Assembly: GCF_024281035.1 (NCBI RefSeq)
Contig: NZ_JAMXLH010000006.1
Location: 27,195-91,194 of the forward strand
Length of the DNA stretch: 64,000 bases
Direction: 5' to 3'
Origin: Paraburkholderia sp.
Lineage (GTDB): Bacteria > Pseudomonadota > Gammaproteobacteria > Burkholderiales > Burkholderiaceae
Below, piece after piece: positions 53,403 to 61,939 of this stretch (position 1 is the first letter of the stretch; every line of letters starts with the position of its first letter). Position numbers and translations under genes: made by a program. The notes beneath the pieces are model-generated. The model was given only the letters and a program-made list of their open reading frames with translations, ran no database searches and was not told the origin of the DNA.

Positions 53403-54548
53403 CTACAGGAAGAAGGTGTTTTTCAGCGGCGTCACTGCCGCACCGATGACGGTGGCGTCACCATTGGTTTCGCTCAAGACGAGCTTGGGAAGGGCTGGGC
53501 CGACGCCATTGCGGTGTTCCCAGAATTGCACGCGCTCGATCAGCATATTGCCGAGCGTCGGCGGCAAGAGTCCCCCGAAGACGATCGCATCAGGATCGAA
53601 AAGCCCCGCGAGCGTGTTGATGACGCGATCCAGTGCCGGGAGCGTTCGCTCGATCCAGGACTCAACGCCGGGCCACTGTGGATCAAAACGCATCCGAAGG
53701 TCTTCGATCGAATCGATGTCGATACCATTGGCTCGCAACTCGGCAATCAGGAATTTCAGTGCAGGCCGACGCCTGGATTCCTCCTTGTCAAACTTCATTT
53801 CTCCGGCATTGCCGTGCGAACCAAAATAGGGTTTGCCGTTGAGCACGACACCGCCGCCGAAGCCATAGGAGAAGTTCAGGTAGAAGAAGTTGCGCGCCCA
53901 TGTCCCGACGCCAAGGAGGCTTTCGCCAATCGCGGCACTGCTTGCGTCGTTTTCCATCCAGACCGGCAGTTCGAAGGTATTTTCCAGTATTGTCTGGAGA
54001 TCGGTCAGCGACCAGTCCTGAAGTGGGACTGGCGCATTGACGTGCTTCCGGTCATGAACGAAAAACCCTGAGATCGTGAAGCCGATACCCATGATGCGCG
54101 CCCGATCGACTGAGTTTCTCTTCACCAGTCGGTCCATCGCGTCACGCAATGCCGTGAGTGAGGCATTGCGGCGGAGCGGTGGAATCCTTAGACGAATTTC
54201 CTCGAGGATATCGCCGCCGAAATCCGCGAGGCAAAGCGTCATCGAATCGGTACTGACCGAGATGCCGATGGCGTAAGCAGCGGTGCGCTCGAGTTCGATC
54301 TGCGGACTCGGCTGGCCGCGCCCTTTCCTGATTGCCTCGCCTGCGACGAGCAACCCGCGCTCCATCAACTGGTCAACCAGGCGGTGAACCGACTGCTGGG
54401 ACAGGTCGGTTTCGACGGTCAAAGCCGCCCGGGAAATCGAGCGGTGCCGCCGCACCGCATCCAGAATGATCCGTTCGCTGGGCGAAACGGTGAAGCCTGT
54501 CCGCGCATGGCGTTGTGACGAGGCCTGCTGAGCCGCTGAGGCATCCAT
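53403..54548 (-). CDS. ROK family transcriptional repressor
   Basis: A 381-residue regulator. The winged helix is at residues 20-80 (ILDAVRRHRSISRAALTVETDLSQQSVHRLVDQLMERGLLV). A ROK sugar-kinase-like domain follows: AYAIGISVSTDSMTLCLADFGG, MGIGFTISGFFVHDR, VWMENDASSAAIGESLLG and GSHGNAGEMKFD. The zinc motif CxCGxxGCxE is absent (ESRRRPALKF occupies the place), which is common in some repressor branches but differs from NagC and Mlc. It lies between the ABC operon and the TonB receptor run, both carrying matching palindromes, so it likely represses both until a sugar ligand binds. No sugar-phosphorylating gene is nearby. Confidence 0.9.
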   Translation of the reverse strand: MDASAAQQASSQRHARTGFTVSPSERIILDAVRRHRSISRAALTVETDLSQQSVHRLVDQLMERGLLVAGEAIRKGRGQPSPQIELERTAAYAIGISVSTDSMTLCLADFGGDILEEIRLRIPPLRRNASLTALRDAMDRLVKRNSVDRARIMGIGFTISGFFVHDRKHVNAPVPLQDWSLTDLQTILENTFELPVWMENDASSAAIGESLLGVGTWARNFFYLNFSYGFGGGVVLNGKPYFGSHGNAGEMKFDKEESRRRPALKFLIAELRANGIDIDSIEDLRMRFDPQWPGVESWIERTLPALDRVINTLAGLFDPDAIVFGGLLPPTLGNMLIERVQFWEHRNGVGPALPKLVLSETNGDATVIGAAVTPLKNTFFL

Positions 54549-54810
54549 TTTCGTCTTTTGTATGAGTGGTGTTCCGGGACGGTTCCCTTATGCGGGGACA
54601 CATCCGTCGCATTCTACTACAACTGTGTAATATCGAAACTGCTCGCGCGCAGAGGATTACGCACCGGCTTCGCACCGCTCCCCTCCATCCGGCTCCCCCT
54701 ATTTTTCTCGACCTGCACGGGAAAAAGACGCCTGCATGACGGTGAAGGCCTTCCGTACTTCGACCTCTCAGCGACCGAAACAACTGGCTCGGCACAGTTG
54801 CTTGTCACAA

Positions 54811-54833
54811 TTAATACCCGATGCGGGTAATAA
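54811..54833. promoter_or_regulatory. Candidate ROK operator ahead of the TonB-dependent receptor
   Basis: A near-perfect palindrome: arms TTAATACCCG and CGGGTAATAA (9 of 10 pairs) around ATG. It lies 135 bases upstream of the receptor start and within the divergent gap to the ROK gene. Its half site recurs before the DUF1868-ABC operon. Confidence 0.7.
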
Positions 54834-54968
54834 CATCCGCCTGTATCACGACGCGGGGCGACGTTGACCATCCAGCGCGCGAGTCGCTGTCCCATTGGCT
54901 CATAACGTCGGACAAGTATTTGATGCATGGCGTGCATCGATCATGCATTTGCATTAAATAGGATAACT

Positions 54969-57788
54969 ATGGAACACACTTTAGAACTGCCAGGCGCCAG
55001 ACAGGGGATCAATCTCTCAATCATGGCGTGGGCGATTTGCGCCGCGGCTCCTGCCCTGGCCGAAACAGCGGCGACAGAGGACAAATTCCGGACAACGACT
55101 GAAGCGTCGGGCAAGGCCCGGGAGAGCGGTCGCGATACGCCCAGCGTGCATCGTATGGATAGCGTCAACGTCACTGCCCAGCGGTCTCAGACACAGACTG
55201 CTGTTGCGACCAAGCGCAACGACAATCGAGTCATGGACGTCCTGACCAGTGAGCAGATCAAAAATCTGCCTGACACGACCGTCAACGACGCGGTAAAGCG
55301 TATCGCTGGCGTTTCGACGAGTTTCAACGCCGATTCGATCAATGGCCGGGATGACGCGGTATTCGTGACAATTCGCGGCCTCGATGCTGCCTACAACAAT
55401 GTGACGATCGACGGAGCGCCGTGGGCCTCGACCGATCAAACGAGCCGCGGCGCACGTACAAACGTATTGTCCGCAACGATGGTCAAAAAGCTCGAGGTGT
55501 ACAAGACGTGGCAACCTGACCTGGATCCGAATGCCGTCGGCGGTTCTATCAACATTACAACCCGCAGCGCATTCGACAATGGTGGAAAGCCATTCTTCCA
55601 GGTGTCCAGCGGGCTTGGGCATGCAGATGGGACAGGCAAGGTCCTGTCCGGCGCCGATGGCCTGGCGCGCAAGATCAATACGGTGTTCAGCACCACGTTC
55701 GGCCCAACCAGCGCGTTGGGGTTGGTCATTGCAGCCAACTACGAAAAGAAAAATACCGTTTCCGTAGGGCACATGACCACGGATCAAGTGTTCTACAGCT
55801 ACTACAATCCGGACGGCACGATTGCCAACCCGTCGTCAACAGGCGGCCCAAATACTGGAAACGGCATTCCAGTTCCCCAGCAGGACAAGAACTGGCTGTA
55901 CTACAAGAATATCGAGCGAATCGGTGGCAACATCAAGCTCGAAGCAAAATTCAGCCGCGACGTGTACGGTTTTGTCGGCGTGGACTTCAACGACGACAAT
56001 GTTCACGCAACCCGGAACGAAGTCATCATCGACACGAGCCGCAGCACCGGCCCAAACCCGGTGGTCAACCAGACGTCGACATCGGGGCACTTTAATCTGG
56101 GCGAGGCCGAGGCCGGCAACATGCTGTCCCAGGTTGACCGTTCGACGAAAACGGTTCGCGGCGGCCTGGACTGGAAGCTTGGCGACAACCGGGAACTATC
56201 ATTGCGTTCGTCGTTTTCTCAGGCAGCAGACCGGAACCCGCAGCGGGCCGCGAAATACGTTTACGGCAACTTCAAGTATGCTCCAGGCGCATACCCGACG
56301 ATAACCGGCGTTCCGGAGCTGGCGATGGATTACAACACCTCGGGTTTCAATCCATCGTTTAATCTGGCGAATCCGGACAACTTTACCAACCTGAATAACT
56401 GGAAACCCTTCTATTGGCGTATCGACAACGTTCGCATCGATGATCGGGTCGGCGATGTGAAACTGGACTACCGTCATAACGTCGGCATCGATGCGCGAGG
56501 CCTGGGTTATGCAGTCGGTGCCGATTACCGCTCCCTCGGCCACAGCTATAGCAAGTACTACAACATGTACACGCCGACGGACGCCGGCAATCTGACGCTC
56601 GCTGACGCGGGCTATCTGTCCGGTGTCCCACTGCCCTATAGCGGCGGCTTGCCATTTGTGATTGTCGACGACTCGGCGGCCTGGAACCAGCTCGCACAGA
56701 ACGGCTCTCTCGCAGGGGCATACTCCGCCAACCTTGCCAACAGTCTTCAGAACAACTACTCGCACCATGAGCAGGCGGCCAGCGTTTATGGTTTGGCAAC
56801 GTATCAAACCGACCGGATTGCAGCAATGTTCGGATTGCGCCAGGACTATACGAATCTGAATACAACGGGCAATGTGCGCAACACGGCAAACGGGACGACG
56901 AGCTGGCAGTCGGTGACCAGGCGTTCGCATTACGACTACCTGCTTCCCGCCGCGTCGCTTGTGCTGAGTCCGGTGGGCAACGTCAAGCTCAAGCTTGCAT
57001 ACAGCGAGACGATCGGACGTCCAAACTTCGATGCTTATGCACCGAACTCGTCGATCTCGGAGAACAGCGACGGATCGATTACGGTGAAGCAGGGCAACCC
57101 AGACATTAAGCCGCGAAAGTCCAACAACTTCGATGTTTCGACCGAGTGGTACCTGCCGCACAATGGCCTCGCATCGGTTGCGTTGTTCCGCAAGAAGATT
57201 TCGAACGAGATTTATACGCTAACGAGCACGGGCCAGTTTTCTTATGGCGGCGAGTCCCGTCCAGCGTTTATCACCCAACCGCTCAACTCATCTGCGTCGC
57301 AAGTCAACGGCATCGAGATGTCGCTCGTGCAGGGCACCCTCGGCTGGCTGAGTCCATATCTGTCGGGGTTTGGTTTTTCAGTCAACGAAACGCTCATGGC
57401 TGGCAGGCTGAATGCGACCCAGTCGAACGGATCGACACGTACGATCAAAGGTTTGATCAATCAGCCTGACCATATCACCAACGTTTCGGTGTTCTACAAA
57501 TACCGGAAGTTCGGCGTCACGCTGGCTTATAACCGAGTCGGCGAGAGTCTGCGTCAGATCGATTCTGCCTACGCGCATCAGGACGTCTACTGGAAAGCAC
57601 GTGACCAATGGGATCTGCAAGCGAGCTATGACGCTGGTCGCGGTTGGCGGACCTGGTTTTCCGTTGCGAACCTGACGAGCTCGCCAATCGTGAGTGTCAC
57701 CGGCAAGGATCGCAACTTGCTCAAGGACAACTTCTCGGCGGGCCGTGTGTTTTGGCTGGGACTCACTTACACGCCGAAACTTCACTGA
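54969..57788 (+). CDS. TonB-dependent outer-membrane receptor (Xanthomonas/Caulobacter type)
   Basis: A 939-residue outer-membrane receptor. A signal region (SIMAWAICAAAPALAE) precedes a TonB-box-like DSVNVTA near residue 60. The plug domain contains NLPDTTVNDAVKRIAGVSTS, VTIRGLDAAYNNVTIDGAP and NAVGGSINITTRSAF, the TonB-Xanth-Caul pattern of receptors that import carbohydrates. The barrel ends RVFWLGLTYTPKLH, without the usual terminal aromatic residue. AGGATAACT precedes the ATG at 54969, which also follows an inverted repeat GATGCA/TGCATC (54922-54938). It starts a plus-strand run with exbB, exbD and tonB. The substrate is probably an oligosaccharide, by class and context. Confidence 0.9.
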   Translation: MEHTLELPGARQGINLSIMAWAICAAAPALAETAATEDKFRTTTEASGKARESGRDTPSVHRMDSVNVTAQRSQTQTAVATKRNDNRVMDVLTSEQIKNLPDTTVNDAVKRIAGVSTSFNADSINGRDDAVFVTIRGLDAAYNNVTIDGAPWASTDQTSRGARTNVLSATMVKKLEVYKTWQPDLDPNAVGGSINITTRSAFDNGGKPFFQVSSGLGHADGTGKVLSGADGLARKINTVFSTTFGPTSALGLVIAANYEKKNTVSVGHMTTDQVFYSYYNPDGTIANPSSTGGPNTGNGIPVPQQDKNWLYYKNIERIGGNIKLEAKFSRDVYGFVGVDFNDDNVHATRNEVIIDTSRSTGPNPVVNQTSTSGHFNLGEAEAGNMLSQVDRSTKTVRGGLDWKLGDNRELSLRSSFSQAADRNPQRAAKYVYGNFKYAPGAYPTITGVPELAMDYNTSGFNPSFNLANPDNFTNLNNWKPFYWRIDNVRIDDRVGDVKLDYRHNVGIDARGLGYAVGADYRSLGHSYSKYYNMYTPTDAGNLTLADAGYLSGVPLPYSGGLPFVIVDDSAAWNQLAQNGSLAGAYSANLANSLQNNYSHHEQAASVYGLATYQTDRIAAMFGLRQDYTNLNTTGNVRNTANGTTSWQSVTRRSHYDYLLPAASLVLSPVGNVKLKLAYSETIGRPNFDAYAPNSSISENSDGSITVKQGNPDIKPRKSNNFDVSTEWYLPHNGLASVALFRKKISNEIYTLTSTGQFSYGGESRPAFITQPLNSSASQVNGIEMSLVQGTLGWLSPYLSGFGFSVNETLMAGRLNATQSNGSTRTIKGLINQPDHITNVSVFYKYRKFGVTLAYNRVGESLRQIDSAYAHQDVYWKARDQWDLQASYDAGRGWRTWFSVANLTSSPIVSVTGKDRNLLKDNFSAGRVFWLGLTYTPKLH

Positions 57789-57880
57789 GGCCCGGTTGCA
57801 TATGTTTTGCAAGAGCCTCGACAAATCTCCTGCGGCGCTGTTTTAAGGACTTCTACTAATTTCACGTTGCGAGGAAGATC

Positions 57881-58528
57881 ATGTTTCAACAATTCATCAC
57901 GTTGAGTCAGCAATCGACTGGCATCATCCCGCTGCTCATCCTCCTGCTTCTGCTGGTCATTGTGGTTTCCATCGAGCGCGGCATCTGCTTTGCGCGCCTC
58001 GTTCCATCCGGCCTCAAGCTCAATCAGGAACTGCAGGCAACCAACCATCATGAGATCAATGCGCTGCGTACCATTTCCCGTCAATACGAGGGAACCGTAT
58101 TCGAAGCGCCGCTGGAAGCCGCCCTTGAAGCACGTCATCTCGACGCGGATCACATGGACCGCTATATCGATGAGGCCATCGTTCATGAGCTCCCGCGTCT
58201 TGACCGGTTCCTGTGGATGATCGATGCATGCGTGACGCTGGGTCCGCTGATCGGTTTGCTGGGCACCATCATCGGCATTACCGAGTCGTTCAACGTGTTC
58301 GGCAACGGCAAGCAGGACATCGGCGCCGTGATGGGCGGCATCGGCCATGCTCTGGCCGCGACAGCATGTGGCCTGCTGGTGGCGATCGTCGGCGTCGCGG
58401 CCAATGCATACTTCGGCAAGCGCTTGCGTGTCGCCATGCTGCAACTCGATTTGCTTAAATTCACGTGCGTCAAGCATTTCCACCTGAAGGACAGTGTCCG
58501 TTTGCGTGCACAGTCCGCAGCGGCCTGA
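57881..58528 (+). CDS. ExbB/TolQ-type proton-channel subunit of TonB system 2
   Basis: A 215-residue MotA/TolQ/ExbB protein. Three membrane segments are evident: TGIIPLLILLLLLVIVVSIERG near the start, then LDRFLWMIDACVTLGPLIGLLGTIIGITESF and the ATACGLLVAIVGVAANAYFGKRL block. GAGGAAG lies before the ATG at 57881. It follows the receptor gene by 92 bases. The set receptor, exbB, exbD, tonB on one strand indicates a dedicated energiser for this receptor, distinct from the iron block at 14-18 kb. Confidence 0.9.
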   Translation: MFQQFITLSQQSTGIIPLLILLLLLVIVVSIERGICFARLVPSGLKLNQELQATNHHEINALRTISRQYEGTVFEAPLEAALEARHLDADHMDRYIDEAIVHELPRLDRFLWMIDACVTLGPLIGLLGTIIGITESFNVFGNGKQDIGAVMGGIGHALAATACGLLVAIVGVAANAYFGKRLRVAMLQLDLLKFTCVKHFHLKDSVRLRAQSAAA

Positions 58529-58557
58529 GTTACAGGGGCAACTACAGGAACACGACG

Positions 58558-58956
58558 ATGACCCGTACCCGCTATATGGAAGTGCGCAAGCCGCACATTG
58601 AGATCATTCCGATGATCGACATCATGATGTTCCTGCTGATCTTCTTCATGGTGACGATGCTCAAGATGATCGACACTGGGGGACTCAAGATCAGCGTGCC
58701 TCAGGCGGCGACCACGGAAACGCTGCCGAAGGCCTCGCTGACGATCGAGGCGCTGCGCGACGGCACCCTGTTGACGGATGGTCATCCGGTCACTGCGGAT
58801 GCCCTCACTGCGCTCATCAAGGAGCGCATGCATGCCTCGACGCTCGACGTCATGGTGGCGGGCGATAAGGACGTGCCGCTGCAAGCACTCGTTCATGCGA
58901 TGGATATTGCCCGTGCCGCTGGCGTGGAAGACCTTGGCATCGCGACCAAACGCTGA
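58558..58956 (+). CDS. ExbD-type proton-channel subunit of TonB system 2
   Basis: A 132-residue protein with one membrane helix holding the critical aspartate (IIPMIDIMMFLLIFFMVTM, Asp at 21) and a periplasmic domain (LTIEALRDGTLLTDGHPVTAD, VMVAGDKDVPLQALVHAMDIAR). It is clearly ExbD/TolR, divergent from the other copy at 13935-14354. It lies 29 bases after the exbB-type gene and 10 before the tonB-type gene. Confidence 0.9.
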   Translation: MTRTRYMEVRKPHIEIIPMIDIMMFLLIFFMVTMLKMIDTGGLKISVPQAATTETLPKASLTIEALRDGTLLTDGHPVTADALTALIKERMHASTLDVMVAGDKDVPLQALVHAMDIARAAGVEDLGIATKR

Positions 58957-58966
58957 GGAGCAGGCT

Positions 58967-59659
58967 ATGAACGCGACCGTAATTGCCCCGGGCATGAAGA
59001 CATCATCCGACGCGGCGGGCACGAGGCTGGCGATCGCTATTATTGCCGGGTGCCTGATCGAAGCGGCCTTGATTGCAGGCGTACTCAGCCACCGGTTGTT
59101 GCAAACGAAAACAGCTGTACCACCGGCGCCGATCAAGATCACCCGCGTTGTCGAAATCGCCGACGCACCACCCGTTTCGCCGCCGCCTGCCCCGCGGCGA
59201 GTCGAGCCGAAGCCGGTCGAGCATCATCGCGCGCAACCGGTCAAGCAGCGGGTTGCCAGGCCAGCGATTGAACCCAAGGTGGTTACCGCACCCGCAGCAA
59301 CCGAGGCACCCCCCGCGGAGTCGGTGCACACGGATCATCCCCCTCTGGTGAGTGAGGCTCAGCCCGTGGCGATGCAGTCACCGCAGAAAGCGCCGGGTAT
59401 TCGGCGCGGGCTGGTTCCGCTTACGCGTGTCGAGCCGGAATATCCGTCACGCGCACTGGCCGACAACGTTGAAGGTACGGTCACCGCTCACCTGACCATC
59501 GAAGCGGACGGAAGCGTTGGTTCGGTCAAGATCATGCACGCGTCACCAGCAGGGCTGTTCGAGCGCGCTTCAACCCACGCCTTGATGAAGTGGAAGTTCG
59601 CGCCGAACGATGGCGGATATGTGGGTGAAGTGACGTTGACTTTCAACCTGAGCAACTGA
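58967..59659 (+). CDS. TonB-type energy transducer of system 2
   Basis: A 230-residue protein. It has an N-terminal anchor (LAIAIIAGCLIEAALIAGVLSH), a proline-rich linker (about residues 45-140) and a C-terminal TonB domain (LTRVEPEYPSRALADNVEGTVTAHLTIEADGSVGSVKIMHASP and MKWKFAPNDGG). GAGGAG sits 8 bases before the ATG at 58967. Its stop is followed at once by the fragment of a glycosidase gene in another frame, so the downstream gene has been truncated by a deletion or rearrangement close to this point. Confidence 0.88.
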   Translation: MNATVIAPGMKTSSDAAGTRLAIAIIAGCLIEAALIAGVLSHRLLQTKTAVPPAPIKITRVVEIADAPPVSPPPAPRRVEPKPVEHHRAQPVKQRVARPAIEPKVVTAPAATEAPPAESVHTDHPPLVSEAQPVAMQSPQKAPGIRRGLVPLTRVEPEYPSRALADNVEGTVTAHLTIEADGSVGSVKIMHASPAGLFERASTHALMKWKFAPNDGGYVGEVTLTFNLSN

Positions 59660-60023
59660 CCGCGCCAAGGCGTCGCTGCCGGGCAATCAGAACGTGATTC
59701 TGTCCATGCATGTCTATCCCAAAACATGGAACGGCAAGGGTCCGCTGACGCTTGCGGACATTGATCTTCTTGTCGCGACCGGGCGCCCTTGCATGATCGG
59801 CGAGTTCGGGGAGAGCAACGAGACTCCGGATACCGATTGGCGAGCCATCGTCACCTATGCGAAATCACTTGACTGGCCTGTGCTGGCTTGGTGTTGGGAT
59901 GGCGACGGCGGGATCATGAACATCATGCAGCCGGAATTCCAGCCGTTCGTGGCGGGGAAAATAAACACGTATTACAGCATCAATAGCGCGTACGCGAACA
60001 TCATCCTACCCTTCCTTTCCTGA
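59652..60023 (+). pseudogene. C-terminal remnant of a GH5-like glycoside hydrolase
   Basis: The frame from 59652 (stop codon just before it) encodes about 123 residues without a credible start or ribosome site. The sequence NVILSMHVYPKTWNGKG, PCMIGEFGESNETPDTDW and WPVLAWCWDGDGGIMNIM matches the last third of family 5 mannanases or cellulases. It includes the I-G-E-F-G nucleophile strand and the terminal W-x-W-DGDGG segment. The N-terminal TIM-barrel part, including the acid/base residue, is absent. Its position right after tonB suggests the intact enzyme once belonged to the uptake cluster. It is probably not functional. Confidence 0.7.
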
Positions 60024-60358
60024 CAGCAGGATTGATAGCCGACTACCATCCCCTCCACGGTGAGCTGGATCGATTCACGATTCAATTTCTTATCCTGAGT
60101 TGCCCTCTTGACCTGGTGGCGGATGCAAAGCCAATCCGTCAGGCGGAGCGTCGATCGCGAGCCGCTGGAGCGGCAATCAAGCTGTTGCATCGACCGGTTG
60201 AATCCACGGCCACCAACGGACGTTCGACTGCGACGCCTGAATCACTGACAATGCCAAAAATCGACACATCGACGTGGTCCCAATCCAGGCCGTTGGTTAC
60301 ATCATATGAAATGATTCACACTGGCGATGTGGCGTTGAGCGATGGACACCCGGAGGCC
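60024..60358. other. 335-base region before the AraC gene
   Basis: The frame of the AraC gene is open through most of this gap, so a longer N-terminus (for instance from the ATG at 60251) cannot be excluded. No operator or other gene is evident. Confidence 0.35.
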
Positions 60359-61177
60359 ATGAGAGAAATGGAACGCACGCGATTCAAGCTGTTGAGCTGC
60401 CAAAGAAGCGGCATCGAAGCCGTGGAAGCAGACACCACACTCGTCTTTGGCCGCCATACCCACGAGCAATTCGGTGTAGGTCTGATCGAACGCGGCGCAC
60501 AGAAATCGGCGAGCGGCCGTGGTCTCGTCGAAGCCGGTGCGGGCGACGTAATCACTGTCAACCCTGGTGAAGTGCATGACGGGGCACCGATCGGAGATGG
60601 CGGACGCTCATGGCGAATGCTGTACCTGGACCCCGCGATCGTTGCTGAACTAGCCACCGACATCACCGAAGGACGGGGAGGAGCGACTTGCGAGTTCACC
60701 CGGCCCAAGGTCAGCGACAAGCGCATTGCAGGTCAATTTAGTGAGCTTTACCAGGCAATGACCGGCAGTGTTGTAGACAAGCACGGACTCAAGGCGGACG
60801 AGACCTTACTGCTCCTGCTGGGGAGCTTGCTGCGCCCTGGTTCCTCAAGGCAGCATTCTGTTCCGTCCGGAATCGCTGCGGCACGTGCGTTGATCGATGA
60901 CGATCCCATCGCGACTCTGACGCTTACCGCGCTAGCAAACGAAGCTGGGCTGAGCCGCTATCAGTTCCTGCGAGGTTTCGCGAGAGCAACCGGCCTCACG
61001 CCCCACGCCTACATCCTGCAGCGCCGCATTCATCGCGCACGCCAAATGATCCGTCACGGCACGCGGCTCGCAGCGGTGGCCGCACTGAGCGGCTTCTCCG
61101 ATCAAAGCCACATGACGCGGCTGTTTGTCCGCAGTTTCGGCGTAACGCCGGGTGCGTACGCCAAGGCAGCGGGCTAA
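60359..61177 (+). CDS. AraC family transcriptional regulator
   Basis: A regulator of about 272 residues. The N-terminal cupin-like AraC_binding domain shows FGRHTHEQFGVGLIERG, GDVITVNPGEVHDG and RSWRMLYLDPA. The C-terminal double helix-turn-helix shows TLTALANEAGLSRYQFLRGFARATGLTPHAYILQRRIHRARQMI and LAAVAALSGFSDQSHMTRLFVRSFGVTPGAY. The start is uncertain: GGAGG at 60352 could serve the ATG at 60359 or 60368, and a longer form from 60251 is open. It lies 90 bases before the B3/4-LysE pair on the same strand and probably activates it in response to an amino-acid-like ligand. Confidence 0.87.
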   Translation: MREMERTRFKLLSCQRSGIEAVEADTTLVFGRHTHEQFGVGLIERGAQKSASGRGLVEAGAGDVITVNPGEVHDGAPIGDGGRSWRMLYLDPAIVAELATDITEGRGGATCEFTRPKVSDKRIAGQFSELYQAMTGSVVDKHGLKADETLLLLLGSLLRPGSSRQHSVPSGIAAARALIDDDPIATLTLTALANEAGLSRYQFLRGFARATGLTPHAYILQRRIHRARQMIRHGTRLAAVAALSGFSDQSHMTRLFVRSFGVTPGAYAKAAG

Positions 61178-61267
61178 CCACACAAGCCTGCAATTTTGTT
61201 CAAGACGATCGGACAAACGATGACGAGAATTGAGGCTCGATCTCCTTTCTCGACGTGAGGCACGATC

Positions 61268-61939
61268 ATGCCGCTTTCCTATGCACCTTCCATTCATCGA
61301 GACTTCCCAAATCTCGCCTCGCGCGCACTTCGGCTGGATGAACTGGGACCTGTGGCGCCGATAGCTAAGCCCGTCACCCATCTCGTCGCCCTTGCCAGGG
61401 AGCGCATCGCGCTCGCAACAGAAAGCGATCTGCCGGAGATCCAGGCGTGGCGGCGAGCTTTCGCAAAGATGGGCCTGAAGCCAACACAGTATCGCTGCGC
61501 CTCGGAGGCGCTGCTCCGCCGACTTCGTCAAAGGGGAGACCTGCCTTCATTTCATCCGCTTATCGACCTGTGCAACGCCATGTCGATGGCTTTCGCCATC
61601 CCGATCGCGGCCATGGATCTCGACAGAATCACTGGCGACCTTCAGGTGCGCGCTGCATCAGGTACGGAGACTTATGAAACCTTCGCGGGGGATATCGAGC
61701 ATCCGGAAGTGGGAGAGATTATCTTCGTTGACGATAGTCATCGCGCCCACGCACGGCGGTGGGCGAACCGTCAGAGCGGCTATTCGGCAGTGAAGGAAAC
61801 GACTACAACGGCGCTCGTCATTGTCGAGGCCATGCACGAAACGGCGGAGGCGGATATCGCACGGCTGATCTCGATGCTCCGCGCGACGATCTCCGAGCTT
61901 TGGCCTTCTACATCTGTGACGGAGCTACAGGTACGATGA
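61268..61939 (+). CDS. B3/4 tRNA-binding-domain protein
   Basis: A 223-residue protein of the free-standing B3/4 domain group, related to the editing region of the phenylalanyl-tRNA synthetase beta chain. It shows IQAWRRAFAKMGLKPTQYRCASEALLRRL, then PSFHPLIDLCNAMSMAFAIPIAAMDLD and GEIIFVDD-x-x-x-A-x-ARRWANRQS. In the synthetase this domain hydrolyses mischarged Tyr-tRNA; stand-alone forms have no firm role. Its stop overlaps the LysE start as ATGA, so protein and exporter are made together. That pairing suggests handling of an amino acid or analogue that is toxic when misused. Confidence 0.82.
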   Translation: MPLSYAPSIHRDFPNLASRALRLDELGPVAPIAKPVTHLVALARERIALATESDLPEIQAWRRAFAKMGLKPTQYRCASEALLRRLRQRGDLPSFHPLIDLCNAMSMAFAIPIAAMDLDRITGDLQVRAASGTETYETFAGDIEHPEVGEIIFVDDSHRAHARRWANRQSGYSAVKETTTTALVIVEAMHETAEADIARLISMLRATISELWPSTSVTELQVR

